DNA of 57,665 nt, taken from NCBI GenBank assembly GCA_002747325.1, contig PDOZ01000015.1, positions 1 through 57,665 of the forward strand. Direction: 5' to 3'. The translations under genes and the position numbers were made by a program. Source of the DNA: Rhodobacterales bacterium. Lineage in GTDB: Bacteria; Pseudomonadota; Alphaproteobacteria; Rhodobacterales; Rhodobacteraceae. The notes beneath the pieces are model-generated. The model did no database searches, was not told where the DNA came from, and worked only from the letters and a program-made list of their open reading frames with translations. Numbering within the stretch: the first letter of the stretch is position 1; every line of letters begins with the position of its first letter. This document shows positions 26,553 through 36,186 of this stretch, piece after piece.

Positions 26553-27808
26553 CAGGCCACCAGGTCGTCGCGCAGTCCGTCCAGCGCCGGAACGTCGCCC
26601 ACCGGACCATAGACCGCCATCGCCGGGGCGTGCGTCATCAGGTAATGCGCAAAGCCGCGCACCTCCGGCAGCGACACCGCGTCGATCCGCTCCACCGTTT
26701 CGTCAACCGGCAATACCCGGCCAAAGATCGCCACCTGCCGCGCCAGCCGCTCGGCCCGCGCCGAGGCGCCTTCCATCCCCATCAGCAACCCGGCTTTCAT
26801 CTGCGCCTTGGCCCGCGCCACCTCTTCCGCCCGGATCGTGTCGCCCGCGCGCCGGAGTTCTTCGCCCGCAACCTGCGTCAGCGCCGCGAGGTCTTCGCCC
26901 GACGTACCAGCGTAGAGCGTGAGCAGGCCGGTGTCGGAATAGGCGCCCGCCTGCGTGTAGATCGAATAGCACAGGCCGCGCTTTTCGCGCACCTCCTGAA
27001 ACAGCCGCGAAGACATGCCGCCGCCCATCACGCCGGCGTAAACCTGCGCGGTGTAGATCGCCTCGTCGCGATAGCTCGGCGCCTTGAAACCAAGGGTGAA
27101 ATGCACCTGCTCCAGCGCCTTGTTCATGCGCTTTTCGCCGCCAACAAACCGCGCGGGCACCTCGTCGCGCGCTCCCCCGCCGGGCAGCGCGCCAAAGACC
27201 CGCTCCGCAAAGCGCAAAATCTCCGCGTGATCCACCGCCCCGGCCGCCGAGAGAATCATCCGCTCCGGCGTGTATTGCCGCGCCACAAACCCGGCCAGAT
27301 CCTCGCGACCAAAGGCGCGCACCCGCTCCGCCGGGCCAAGGATGGTGCGCCCCATCGGCTGATCCGGGTAGGCCGCTTCCTGTAGCCAGTCAAAGACAAT
27401 ATCGTCGGGCGTATCGAGGCTCTGGCCGATCTCCTGCAAGATCACGCCGCGCTCGACCTCAATCTCCGCCGGATCAAAGATCGGGTTCAGCACGATGTCG
27501 GAAATCACATCCAGTGCCAGCCCGACATCCCGCTTGAGAACCCGCGCGTAATAGGCGGTGGTTTCGCGGGAGGTGTAGGCGTTGAGATAGCCGCCAACGT
27601 CTTCAATTTCCTCGGCAATTTTCAGGGCGCTACGGGTTGTCGTGCCCTTGAACGCCATATGTTCGAGAAAATGCGCAATGCCGTTTTCCGCCGCCGTTTC
27701 ATGCCGCGCCCCGGCGGAAACCCACAGCCCGAGCGAGGCGCTTTCCAGCCCCGGCATCGCTTCGGTAACAACGCGAAACCCGTTCGCCAGCGTGCTAAGT
27801 TCGATCAC
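26552..27808 (-). CDS. M16 zinc peptidase (processing-peptidase-like)
   Basis: A 418-residue inverzincin. The zinc motif HFLEH is at 46-50 (AHFLEHMAFKGT), with the distal Glu about 76 residues later in VERGVILQEI. The second half has the matching fold of the inactive lobe, giving the usual 400-430 residues of the bacterial relatives of mitochondrial processing peptidase beta. The start is GTG at 27808, overlapping the thrC stop (GTGA). Substrates in bacteria are not well known. Confidence 0.94.
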   Translation of the reverse strand: MIELSTLANGFRVVTEAMPGLESASLGLWVSAGARHETAAENGIAHFLEHMAFKGTTTRSALKIAEEIEDVGGYLNAYTSRETTAYYARVLKRDVGLALDVISDIVLNPIFDPAEIEVERGVILQEIGQSLDTPDDIVFDWLQEAAYPDQPMGRTILGPAERVRAFGREDLAGFVARQYTPERMILSAAGAVDHAEILRFAERVFGALPGGGARDEVPARFVGGEKRMNKALEQVHFTLGFKAPSYRDEAIYTAQVYAGVMGGGMSSRLFQEVREKRGLCYSIYTQAGAYSDTGLLTLYAGTSGEDLAALTQVAGEELRRAGDTIRAEEVARAKAQMKAGLLMGMEGASARAERLARQVAIFGRVLPVDETVERIDAVSLPEVRGFAHYLMTHAPAMAVYGPVGDVPALDGLRDDLVA

Positions 27809-29190
27809 CGTCCCGTGCGCTCCCGAATGAGGGTTTCCAGCACGTCGAGGTCATTGGCCACCCGCGTCACCCGCTCCTCGCGCTCGAACAGATCGGCCAT
27901 GCGCGCCGGCAGCGGCGCATCCGCCCCGCAGGCTTCCCTGACCGCCGCCGGGAATTTGGCCGGATGCGCCGTGGCCAGCGACACCATCGGCGCCGCCCCC
28001 AGATGTTCGTTCGCCACCTTCACCGCAATGGCCGAATGCGGGCACAAAACCTCGCCCGTCGCCGCCAGCGTCGCCTTGATCGACGCGCGGGTTTCCGCTT
28101 CCGAGGCCCGCCCCGCCTTGAACGTATCGCGCAGCACGTCGATTGCGCCCTGACTGATGGTAAAGCCCCCCTGCGCGAGGTCCGCCATCTGATCCGCCAC
28201 CGCCGCGCCGTCCTTGCCATAAGCCCAATAGAGCGCGCGCTCGAAATTGGACGAAACCTGAATGTCCATCGACGGCGAGATCGACGGGATCACCTCGCCC
28301 GTCGTGTAGGCGCCGGTCTGCAAGGTGCGATAAAGAATGTCGTTCTGGTTGGTCGCGATGACCAGATCTTCGATCGGCAAGCCCATTTCCCGCGCAATGA
28401 AGCCCGCGAAAATGTCGCCGAAATTGCCGGTCGGCACGGTGAAGGACACCTTGCGATGCGGCGCGCCAAGAGCGGTGGCGGCGGTGAAATAATACACAAC
28501 CTGCGCCAGCACCCGCGCCCAGTTAATCGAGTTCACCCCCGCAAGCCCCACCGCGTCGCGGAACTCGAAATGGTTGAACATATCCTTGAGCCGTGCCTGA
28601 CAATCGTCAAAATCGCCATCCATCGCCAGCGCATGCACATTGGCCTCGCCCGGCGTGGTCATCTGACGGCGCTGCACCTCGGAAACCCGCCCGTGCGGGA
28701 AAAGGATGAACACATCGACATTGTCCAGCCCGCGAAACGCCTCAATCGCCGCCGACCCCGTATCGCCGGAGGTGGCGCCAACAATGGTGATCCGCTCGCC
28801 GCGCCGCGCCAGAGCCGCCTGAAACAGCTGCCCGATGAGCTGCATGGCGAAATCCTTGAACGCCAGCGTCGGCCCATGGAACAGCTCCAGCAGGAAGTGG
28901 TTCGGCCCCAACTGTTTGAGCGGTGCGCGCGCATCGTGGTCAAACCCGGCATAGGCGCGCGCGATGATGGCCCGGAACTCCTCCTCCGAGAAACTGTCGC
29001 CAATAAACGGCCACATGACCCGAAACGCCACCTCCTCGTAAGGCAACCCCGCCAGCGCCGCGATCTCCCCGGCGCTCATCTGCGGCACGCTTTCGGGCAC
29101 ATACAGCCCCCCATCGCGCGCAAGCCCGGTCAACATGGCCTCTTCAAAGCTCAAAACCGGCGCATTGCCGCGGGTCGAGACATATTTCAT
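27805..29190 (-). CDS. thrC: Threonine synthase
   Basis: Last step of threonine synthesis: O-phosphohomoserine to threonine with PLP. The 461-residue protein starts MKYVSTRGNAPVLSFEEA; the PLP lysine is Lys112 in GPTLAFKDFAMQ, and the phosphate loop includes GATSGDTGSAAIEAF. The length fits the long (bacterial/yeast) ThrC class. The frame is open upstream to 29544 but the ATG at 29190 is the family start. First gene of an operon thrC, M16 peptidase, GNAT, FAD oxidase. In related bacteria the genes just upstream encode cytochrome c oxidase; here there is none. Confidence 0.96.
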   Translation of the reverse strand: MKYVSTRGNAPVLSFEEAMLTGLARDGGLYVPESVPQMSAGEIAALAGLPYEEVAFRVMWPFIGDSFSEEEFRAIIARAYAGFDHDARAPLKQLGPNHFLLELFHGPTLAFKDFAMQLIGQLFQAALARRGERITIVGATSGDTGSAAIEAFRGLDNVDVFILFPHGRVSEVQRRQMTTPGEANVHALAMDGDFDDCQARLKDMFNHFEFRDAVGLAGVNSINWARVLAQVVYYFTAATALGAPHRKVSFTVPTGNFGDIFAGFIAREMGLPIEDLVIATNQNDILYRTLQTGAYTTGEVIPSISPSMDIQVSSNFERALYWAYGKDGAAVADQMADLAQGGFTISQGAIDVLRDTFKAGRASEAETRASIKATLAATGEVLCPHSAIAVKVANEHLGAAPMVSLATAHPAKFPAAVREACGADAPLPARMADLFEREERVTRVANDLDVLETLIRERTGR

Positions 29191-29280
29191 CCGCTTCTCC
29201 TCAAGTCTTCGCGCGCCGTATACGCCAAAGCGCGCCGCTCGCGAAGCCACAAAGCACAAAACCCGCCAACAATAAACCGC

Positions 29281-29310
29281 CCGCCCCTTCTTCTTAGTAA
29301 AAATACTCAA
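29281..29310 (-). repeat. Short copy of the GAGTATTT/AAGAAGAAG motif
   Basis: The reverse strand reads TTGAGTATTT, five bases of spacer, then AAGAAGAAGG, matching 16330-16356. It sits in the divergent gap between thrC and tldD, where it could act in transcription or be a recombination scar. Confidence 0.5.
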
Positions 29311-29465
29311 ACAGCGACCCAACCACCGCCCAGACGCCGCTCCCGGCCCAAACCGCCGCCAAAAGCCCATAATCACATTGTTTCCACGCGCAGAAAAACC
29401 CATACTTACGCAAACCCCGCACCAGACACCCCGCCTGGCACCAACAGAAAATGAGAAAACACCCC

Positions 29466-30887
29466 ATGCGTGACGAAAAACGGTTCCGCCCCTTTGAAAC
29501 CCATCTGGACGCGGACGCGGCACTGACCCGGCTGCGCGAAGCAACTTCGGGAGCGGAGGATGGGGAATTGTTTCTGGAGCGGCGGCGCTCAGAATCGCTG
29601 AGTTTCGACGATGGCCGCTTGCGCAATGCCGCCTATGACGCCTCCGAGGGTTTCGGCCTGCGCGCGGTAAAAGGCGAAACCGCAGGCTATGCCCACGCCA
29701 CCGAGATTTCCGAGAGCGCGCTGATGCGGGCCGCAGAAACCACCCGCCTTGCGGTGGCCGATGGGGGCGGCGTCATCGCCCCGCCCCCCGCGCCGAGCAA
29801 CCACCGCTATTACAGCGACGCCGACCCGATCGCCGATGCCGAATTTCCGGTGAAGATCGAACTGTTGCAAGAGATCGACGCCTTTACCCGCGCGCTCGAT
29901 GCCCGCGTGGTGCAGGTCTCCGCCACCCTCGCCGCTGCGATGCAGGAGGTCTGCATCCTGCGCCCGGAAGGCCAGCAAGTGAGCGACACCCGCCCGATGG
30001 CGCGGCTCAACATCTCGGTGATTGTCGAGCAAAACGGGCGGCGCGAGAGCGGCGGGCATGGCGGCGGCGGGCGTTACGGGCTGACCGGGCTGATGGAACC
30101 GCAACACTGGCAAAGCGTGGCCCGCGAGGCGCTGCGCATTGCGCTGGTCAACCTTGAGGCCGAACCCGCCCCCGCCGGGCAGATGGATGTGGTGCTTGGA
30201 CCCGGCTGGCCCGGCATCCTGCTGCATGAAGCGGTCGGGCACGGGCTGGAAGGCGATTTCAACCGCAAGGGCAGCTCCGCCTTTACCGGACTGGTGGGTC
30301 AGCAAGTGGCGGCGCGCGGAGTGACAGTGGTGGACGATGGCACCCTGCCCAACCGGCGCGGCTCGATCAGCGTCGATGATGAAGGCACCGCCTCCGGGCG
30401 CAACGTGCTGATCGAAGACGGGGTGCTGGTGGGCTATATGCAGGACCGCCAGAACGCCCGGCTGATGGGCGTCGCCCCGACCGGCAACGGACGGCGCGAA
30501 AGCTTCGCCCATGCCCCCATGCCGCGCATGACCAACACGCTGATGGAACCGGGCGATGCCACCCCGGCGGACATTCTCGCGGATCTCAAAGACGGGATTT
30601 ACGCGGTGGGTTTCGGCGGCGGACAGGTCGACATCACCAACGGCAAGTTCGTCTTTTCCTGCACCGAGGCCTACCGGGTCAAGAACGGCAAAGTCGGCGC
30701 GCCGGTCAAGGGGGCCACCCTGATCGGCGACGGCCCGGCGGCAATGAAACAGATCCGCGCCATCGGCAACGATCTCGCCCTTGATCCGGGCATCGGAACC
30801 TGTGGCAAGGCGGGGCAATGGGTGCCCGTCGGCGTTGGCCAGCCGACCGTGCGGATCGGCGGACTGACCATTGGCGGGGCGGGCTGA
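29466..30887 (+). CDS. tldD: Metalloprotease TldD
   Basis: TldD forms a zinc protease with TldE/PmbA that processes peptides such as antitoxins and microcins. The 473-residue protein has the HExxxH motif (His254 to His259, in LLHEAVGHGLEGD) and the C-terminal region with GQWVPVGVGQPTVRIG. The ATG at 29466 is chosen; the one at 29451 is in frame and possible, and neither has a strong ribosome binding site. In related bacteria tldD is followed by coxB and other cytochrome oxidase genes; here a DEAD-box helicase follows. Confidence 0.94.
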   Translation: MRDEKRFRPFETHLDADAALTRLREATSGAEDGELFLERRRSESLSFDDGRLRNAAYDASEGFGLRAVKGETAGYAHATEISESALMRAAETTRLAVADGGGVIAPPPAPSNHRYYSDADPIADAEFPVKIELLQEIDAFTRALDARVVQVSATLAAAMQEVCILRPEGQQVSDTRPMARLNISVIVEQNGRRESGGHGGGGRYGLTGLMEPQHWQSVAREALRIALVNLEAEPAPAGQMDVVLGPGWPGILLHEAVGHGLEGDFNRKGSSAFTGLVGQQVAARGVTVVDDGTLPNRRGSISVDDEGTASGRNVLIEDGVLVGYMQDRQNARLMGVAPTGNGRRESFAHAPMPRMTNTLMEPGDATPADILADLKDGIYAVGFGGGQVDITNGKFVFSCTEAYRVKNGKVGAPVKGATLIGDGPAAMKQIRAIGNDLALDPGIGTCGKAGQWVPVGVGQPTVRIGGLTIGGAG

Positions 30888-31034
30888 CACCTCGGCCCCT
30901 GCCCACCACAGCCTGACTTGCCTTGACCCTGCCCCCTTTTGCCGTTAAGCGAACCACAGGACGAAGCCCGGCAATCTGGTCGGGCGGCCGCGTGAAATTT
31001 GCGGCCCAGAAGCCGCAACCACGAAAGGCAAATT

Positions 31035-32459
31035 TTGACCAAATTCTCTGATCTCAAACTCAGTCCCAAAGTTTTGAAAGCCGTTGAAGAGGCGGGCTAC
31101 GAAACCCCCACGCCGATTCAGGAAGGCGCCATCCCGCCCGCGCTCGAAGGCAAGGACGTGCTGGGCATCGCGCAGACCGGCACCGGCAAAACCGCTTCCT
31201 TCACCCTGCCAATGATTTCCAAGCTGGCCCGTGGCCGCGCGCGTGCCCGCATGCCGCGCTCGCTGGTGCTGTGCCCGACCCGCGAACTGGCCGCACAGGT
31301 GGCGGAAAACTTCGACACCTATGCCAAATATGTCAAACTGACCAAAGCGCTGCTGATCGGTGGCGTGTCGTTCAAGGATCAGGACCAACTGATCGACCGC
31401 GGCGTCGACGTACTGATCGCCACGCCGGGCCGCCTGCTGGACCATTTCGAGCGCGGCAAGCTGCTCCTGACCGGCATCGAGGTCATGGTGGTTGACGAAG
31501 CCGACCGGATGCTTGACATGGGCTTCATTCCGGACATCGAGCGGATTTTCGGCCTCGTGCCCTTCACCCGCCAGACGCTGTTTTTCTCCGCCACCATGGC
31601 GCCGGAAATCGAGCGCATCACCAACACCTTCCTGTCCTCCCCCGCCCGCATCGAAGTGGCGCGACAGGCGACAACATCGGACACCATCACGCAGGCAGTG
31701 ATCCAGTTCAAACCCACCCGCCGCGACCGCGCCGGCAGCGAAAAGCGCCGCATCATGCGCACCATTATCGACTCCGAGGGCGAAGCCTGCACCAACGCCA
31801 TCATCTTCTGTAACCGCAAGACAGATGTGGATATCACCGCGAAATCATTGAAGAAATACGGCTACAATGCCGCGCCGATCCACGGCGATCTGGACCAGTC
31901 GAAACGCATGGAAGTGCTGCAAGGCTTCCGCGACGGCACGATCCGTTTCCTCTGCGCTTCCGACGTTGCCGCGCGCGGGCTGGACATCCCGAATGTCAGC
32001 CATGTGTTCAATTTCGACGTGCCGGGCCACGCGGAAGATTATGTGCATCGCATCGGCCGCACCGGGCGGGCGGGCCGCGAGGGCCGCGCCTTCATGCTCT
32101 GCGAACCGCGTGATGAAAAGAACCTGGAAGCGGTGGAACGCCTGATCGAACAGGAAATTCCGCGACTGGAAAACCCGGTGAAGCCGCGCGAAAAAGCGGC
32201 GAAAAAAGCGGGTGATGCGGCGGAAAAGAAAGCCGACAAAAAGGTCGAAAGAAAGACCGAAAAGAAGGCCGAAAAGCCTGCGGAACGGGTGGAAAAACCC
32301 GCACCAGAGGCCCGCGAAGAGCGCAAACCCCACAGCCGTGGGGGGCGCGGTCGCGGACGGCGCAACGGCGCCGATTCTGGCCCCGCCGTTCAGGGTTTGG
32401 GCGACCATCTGCCTGATTTCATTGCCAAAAGTTTTGCCGAACGGCGCGAAAGCGAATAA
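31035..32459 (+). CDS. DEAD-box RNA helicase
   Basis: ATP-driven unwinding of RNA, as in ribosome assembly, RNA decay or cold growth. All motifs are visible: Q motif YETPTPIQ, Walker A AQTGTGKT, DEAD box in VVDEADRMLDMGF, SAT in FFSATMAPE, and HRIGRTGR. A basic, Lys/Glu-rich C-terminal tail (about 380-474) ends with an RGG-like patch (HSRGGRGRGRR). The start is taken as TTG at 31035 (TTG ACC AAA TTC), because family members begin TKFSDL-; the ATG at 30999 would add 12 unrelated residues. RNase J lies convergently 500 bp away. Confidence 0.93.
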   Translation: MTKFSDLKLSPKVLKAVEEAGYETPTPIQEGAIPPALEGKDVLGIAQTGTGKTASFTLPMISKLARGRARARMPRSLVLCPTRELAAQVAENFDTYAKYVKLTKALLIGGVSFKDQDQLIDRGVDVLIATPGRLLDHFERGKLLLTGIEVMVVDEADRMLDMGFIPDIERIFGLVPFTRQTLFFSATMAPEIERITNTFLSSPARIEVARQATTSDTITQAVIQFKPTRRDRAGSEKRRIMRTIIDSEGEACTNAIIFCNRKTDVDITAKSLKKYGYNAAPIHGDLDQSKRMEVLQGFRDGTIRFLCASDVAARGLDIPNVSHVFNFDVPGHAEDYVHRIGRTGRAGREGRAFMLCEPRDEKNLEAVERLIEQEIPRLENPVKPREKAAKKAGDAAEKKADKKVERKTEKKAEKPAERVEKPAPEAREERKPHSRGGRGRGRRNGADSGPAVQGLGDHLPDFIAKSFAERRESE

Positions 32460-32520
32460 TTTTCGCACGTTAACCGTTTGTTATAAAAGTAAGCGTAACA
32501 TGGGGCCAAACGGAGGTTCC

Positions 32521-32928
32521 ATGTTAGAAAGACGCGCCCATCGCCGGTTCGCCTGCACCTATCCCGCAACGCTGCGCGCCCGCGGCGCCGTGCATGCCGT
32601 TGCCCTGACGGACCTGTCGCTGGGCGGCGCTCAGCTTGCGCTTTGCGCTGAGACCGAACAGCAGCTCGCGCCCTATTATAGAGACCATGCACCCAAAGAC
32701 GCGCGCGCTCACCTGATGCCCGCTGGCCCGCCCCGCCAGCGGGTGCCGTTAAGCACGAAAACGGAGCCGATATGGCTCGGCATTCTCGACCACCCGGAAC
32801 TCGCTATGCTGCCCCGCTGGGCCGAGGCCGGGCGCCTCGGCTGCGCGTTTACCATGCCCATGCGCGCCCGCATCGTCATCGCGCCGATGGTCGAGGTGTT
32901 GCAATGCAGCGGCGCGGTGGAGGCTTAG
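32521..32928 (+). CDS. PilZ-domain protein (c-di-GMP receptor)
   Basis: A 135-residue single PilZ domain. The two c-di-GMP-binding motifs are present: ERRAHRRFAC near the start (RxxxR) and LTDLSLGGAQL about 25 residues later (DxSxxG). PilZ proteins change motility, adhesion or polysaccharide output when c-di-GMP rises; the output partner is not visible. A good ribosome binding site (GGAGG) lies 4 bases before the ATG. It is the third c-di-GMP protein of the window and a possible effector of the two cyclases. Confidence 0.88.
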   Translation: MLERRAHRRFACTYPATLRARGAVHAVALTDLSLGGAQLALCAETEQQLAPYYRDHAPKDARAHLMPAGPPRQRVPLSTKTEPIWLGILDHPELAMLPRWAEAGRLGCAFTMPMRARIVIAPMVEVLQCSGAVEA

Positions 32929-32954
32929 ACATGCATCGAAGCCTGCCCCGACGT

Positions 32955-34616
32955 TTACGCCTCCAACCGGCTCACGATCACCGTGACTTCCGGTTTCTTG
33001 CCGATCTCATCGCGGGCGGTCTTGCGCGCAAGGCGGCGCAGTTCGCTTTCCAGCTTGCTATCATCCGACAGCGTGCCCCGCTTGGCGCGGTTAAGAAATT
33101 GCCCCAGATCCTCCTCCAGAAGATCCACCAGCGGCGCCCGCGATTTGCCGGTTTCCGGCAGCCCCATGATCTCCACCCAGGGATCGCCCAGAGTCTCGTC
33201 CTCTTCCAGCACCACGTTCACCAAAACATGACCATTGAGCGCCAGCCGAATCCGGTCGCGCACCACCCCGTCCAGCGCACCGATCAGAATATCGCCATCG
33301 AGATAAACCCGGTCCGCCTCAACATGCTCAACCACATGCGGCACCGCCCCGGTCAGGTCCACCACCGCGCCGTTGGTCGCCACGATCGAGGCAAAGCCGT
33401 TCGCCTGCGCCAGCCGGGCATGTTCCGAAAGATGCCGGTGTTCGCCATGCATCGGAATGACGATCTCCGCCCCGACCAGCTTGTGCATCCGCTCCAGATC
33501 GGGGCGGTTGGCATGGCCCGAAACATGGTAGCGATCGTCTTCGGCAACCACCTTGACGCCCATCTCGGAAAAGGCGTTCTGAATGCGGATCACGCCGCGC
33601 TCATTGCCGGGAATGGTCTTCGACGAAAACAGGAACGTATCCCCCTCGACCATGGTCAGGCCAAGATATTTGCCCCGCGAAAGCTGCGCCGTGGCCGCGC
33701 GGCGTTCGCCCTGCGAGCCGGTGACGATCAGCATCAGGCTGTCGCGCGGAATGTCACGGGCGTCTTCCGGCGTGACCGTAGTCGGGAAATCGGTCAGAAC
33801 CCCCGTCTTGATCGCACTTTCAATCATCCGCCGCATGGCCCGACCCAGCAGACAGACCGACCGCCCCGCCGCGCGCCCCGCTTCCGCCAACGTCTTGACC
33901 CGCGCCACGTTGGACGCAAAGGTCGTCGCGACCACCATTCCCGTCTGCGCCGCAATCAGATCGGCAATCGGCTCGTTCAGTTCGGCTTCCGAACGCCCGT
34001 CGCGGGGGGAAAACACATTGGTCGAATCACAAACCAGCGCTTTGATCCGCCCCGACGTAGCCTCGCGCCACAAATCCGCATCAAACGGCTCGCCCACGCC
34101 CGGTGTCTCGTCGAGTTTGAAATCGCCCGTATGCACCAGCCGCCCCGCCGGCGTGTCGATGATCAACCCGGCGCTTTCCGGGATCGAATGCGAAATCGGC
34201 AGGAAAGAAACCTCGAACGGCCCGGCGCTGACCTTGGCCGGATGGGCATCGACGATCTGAATCTTCGCCGGATCCTGCCCCGCCTCCTGCATCTTCAGCC
34301 GGGCAATGTGGCCGGTGAAAGCGCGGGCATAAACCGGCACGTTCAGCTCGGAAAACAGCCGCCCGACCGCGCCGACATGATCCTCATGTGCATGGGTGAT
34401 AAACACCGCTTCCAGCCGGTCGATATTGTCTTTCAGAAAGCCAATATCCGGCAGGATCAGGTTGACCCCCGGCGTGGTGTCCATATCCGGGAAGGTCACA
34501 CCGAGATCGACCAGAATCAACCGCTCGCGACCCGGCTTGCCGTAGCCATACACATAGGCGTTCATGCCAATTTCACCGGCGCCGCCAAGGGGGAGATAGA
34601 TCAAGCGTTGTTTCAT
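32955..34616 (-). CDS. rnj: Ribonuclease J
   Basis: A metallo-beta-lactamase/beta-CASP nuclease with endo- and 5'-3' exoribonuclease activity in RNA decay. The 553-residue protein has the zinc motif THAHEDHVGA (75-80), beta-CASP segment with SGHANRPDLERM and PMHGEHRH, and a normal C-terminal domain. Its ATG overlaps the coaX stop (ATGA). It is the last gene of the minus-strand operon nuoJKLMN-birA-coaX-rnj, a conserved order in Rhodobacterales. Confidence 0.96.
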   Translation of the reverse strand: MKQRLIYLPLGGAGEIGMNAYVYGYGKPGRERLILVDLGVTFPDMDTTPGVNLILPDIGFLKDNIDRLEAVFITHAHEDHVGAVGRLFSELNVPVYARAFTGHIARLKMQEAGQDPAKIQIVDAHPAKVSAGPFEVSFLPISHSIPESAGLIIDTPAGRLVHTGDFKLDETPGVGEPFDADLWREATSGRIKALVCDSTNVFSPRDGRSEAELNEPIADLIAAQTGMVVATTFASNVARVKTLAEAGRAAGRSVCLLGRAMRRMIESAIKTGVLTDFPTTVTPEDARDIPRDSLMLIVTGSQGERRAATAQLSRGKYLGLTMVEGDTFLFSSKTIPGNERGVIRIQNAFSEMGVKVVAEDDRYHVSGHANRPDLERMHKLVGAEIVIPMHGEHRHLSEHARLAQANGFASIVATNGAVVDLTGAVPHVVEHVEADRVYLDGDILIGALDGVVRDRIRLALNGHVLVNVVLEEDETLGDPWVEIMGLPETGKSRAPLVDLLEEDLGQFLNRAKRGTLSDDSKLESELRRLARKTARDEIGKKPEVTVIVSRLEA

Positions 34617-35392
34617 AGGTTTCCCTGCTCGCGATTATATTCGTAGATTTTAACCAACCCGTGCAGGGTCAGATCGTATTCGATGACGTCATAGAGCTTG
34701 GCGCCCTGCGCAAAAAGCGGCGCCAGCCCGCCGGTGCCGATCACCTTCATCGGCTTGCCATATTCTTCTTTGATCCGGCGCACCAGCCCCTGTACCAACC
34801 CGACATAGCCCCAATAGACGCCGGACTGAATACAGCCCACCGTATCGGTGCCAATCACCTTTTCCGGTTGCGTCACGTCCACATGCGGCAGCGCCGCCGC
34901 GCCCTGATGCAGCGCCTCCAGCGACAGGTTCACCCCCGGCGCGATCACCCCGCCAATATAAGCGCCATCCTCGGCCACCACGTCGATATTGGTCGCGGTG
35001 CCGAAATCCACCACGAGGCAATCGCCGCCATGCCGGTCAAACGCGGCGGCGGCATTGGCCAGCCGGTCCGGGCCGGGCCGGGTCCCCTCATCGACGCGTG
35101 GCGCGATGGGCAACAGGCAGTCGGGCCGCCCAACCACCAGCGGACGCACGCCGAAAAACCGATCACAAAAAACCCGCAGATTGAACACCACCCGCGGCAC
35201 AGTCGACGAAATCACCGCCCCCTCAATGTCCGGCTTGATGCCGTAATGGGAAATCAGGGTCGAGAACCAGGTGAAATAGGCATCCGCCGTGCGCGAATGG
35301 TGCGTCGAGGTGCGCAGGGTGCAGAGGAATTTCTCCCCGTCCCAGATCGAAAACACCGTGTTGGTGTTGCCGGTGTCGATGGTTAGCAGCAT
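34613..35392 (-). CDS. coaX: Type III pantothenate kinase
   Basis: First step of coenzyme A synthesis. The 259-residue protein has LTIDTGNTNTVFSIWDG (ATP/phosphate loop), RPGPDRLANAAAAFDRHG and the catalytic-Asp strand CLVVDFGTATNIDVV. It is the CoaX type, which needs a monovalent cation and resists feedback by CoA. Stop overlaps the rnj start and the gene follows birA by 15 bp in the same operon. Confidence 0.96.
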   Translation of the reverse strand: MLLTIDTGNTNTVFSIWDGEKFLCTLRTSTHHSRTADAYFTWFSTLISHYGIKPDIEGAVISSTVPRVVFNLRVFCDRFFGVRPLVVGRPDCLLPIAPRVDEGTRPGPDRLANAAAAFDRHGGDCLVVDFGTATNIDVVAEDGAYIGGVIAPGVNLSLEALHQGAAALPHVDVTQPEKVIGTDTVGCIQSGVYWGYVGLVQGLVRRIKEEYGKPMKVIGTGGLAPLFAQGAKLYDVIEYDLTLHGLVKIYEYNREQGNL

Positions 35393-35407
35393 GAAGCCCC
35401 CGTGGGT

Positions 35408-36163
35408 CTAGAAAAATATGTCGCCCGCTGCGATGCGGCGCGCGCCTTTCGGCGTTGATAGGACAAGTTGCCCCTGTTCGTCCACCGTGCGAAACGTGCC
35501 GGTGATTTCTTCGCCCGGCAGGCGGGCGGTGATGACCTCGCCCAACCGGGCGGCGCGGGCAAGCCAGGCGTGGCGCAACGGCTCAAAACCTTGCGTAAAC
35601 AGCCGCGCCTCCCATGCGGCATAGGCCGGGGCGAGAACTTCGAGAAACTCCTCCGGCTCGGGGCAAATGCCAAACTCCCCCGCCAGCGAGACCGGCGGCA
35701 CCGCCCCCGGCTCCAGCACCGCGCGCGGCGGCGCTTCGGCAAGATTGACCCCGATGCCAATCGCCACCCCCGCAACCCGCCCGCCATGCGACACGGTTTC
35801 CAGCAAAATCCCCGCGATCTTGCCCGAATGGCACAGCACATCGTTGGGCCATTTCAGCGCAAACGCCTCGGGCCGCCCGGTCAGTTCGATGAACGCATCC
35901 GACAGGGCCAGCGCGGCGGCAAACGAGCGCAGCGCGGCGCGTTCGGGGTCATCGAACCGCGGGATCAGCAGGGTGCCCGCGAAATTGCCCGGCGGATGCG
36001 CCCAGGCCCGCCCGCGCCGTCCGCGCGCATTTGTTTGCACCCGCGCCGTGATCCAGACCGGCCCCTGCACCTCGCCAATCCGGCGCCGCGCCTCGTCCAG
36101 CGTGCTGTCCACCTCCAGAAGCGGCAAATGCCCATAGCCTGCGGGCCAGCTCCGATCCGCCAT
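35408..36163 (-). CDS. birA: Biotin-protein ligase
   Basis: Attaches biotin to carboxylase lysines via biotinyl-AMP. The 251-residue protein has the active-site loop RGRRGRAWAHPPG and ALKWPNDVLCHSGKIAGIL, followed by the small C-terminal domain. There is no N-terminal helix-turn-helix, so it is a ligase only, without the repressor role of E. coli BirA. Its substrate in this window would be MccA. It stands 23 bp after nuoN in the operon, as in related bacteria. Confidence 0.95.
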   Translation of the reverse strand: MADRSWPAGYGHLPLLEVDSTLDEARRRIGEVQGPVWITARVQTNARGRRGRAWAHPPGNFAGTLLIPRFDDPERAALRSFAAALALSDAFIELTGRPEAFALKWPNDVLCHSGKIAGILLETVSHGGRVAGVAIGIGVNLAEAPPRAVLEPGAVPPVSLAGEFGICPEPEEFLEVLAPAYAAWEARLFTQGFEPLRHAWLARAARLGEVITARLPGEEITGTFRTVDEQGQLVLSTPKGARRIAAGDIFF

Positions 36164-36186
36164 GATTATCCTTTCCGATCAAACCG

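Noticed and set aside
31021..31034. ATG at 30999 as start of the DEAD-box helicase
   Set aside because: Family members begin at the TKFSDL- residues, which corresponds to the TTG at 31035; the longer form adds unrelated residues.
32772..34646. A 624-residue plus-strand open frame opposite rnj
   Set aside because: Composition is rich in Arg, His and Pro, typical of the antisense of a high-GC gene; RNase J motifs are clear on the other strand.
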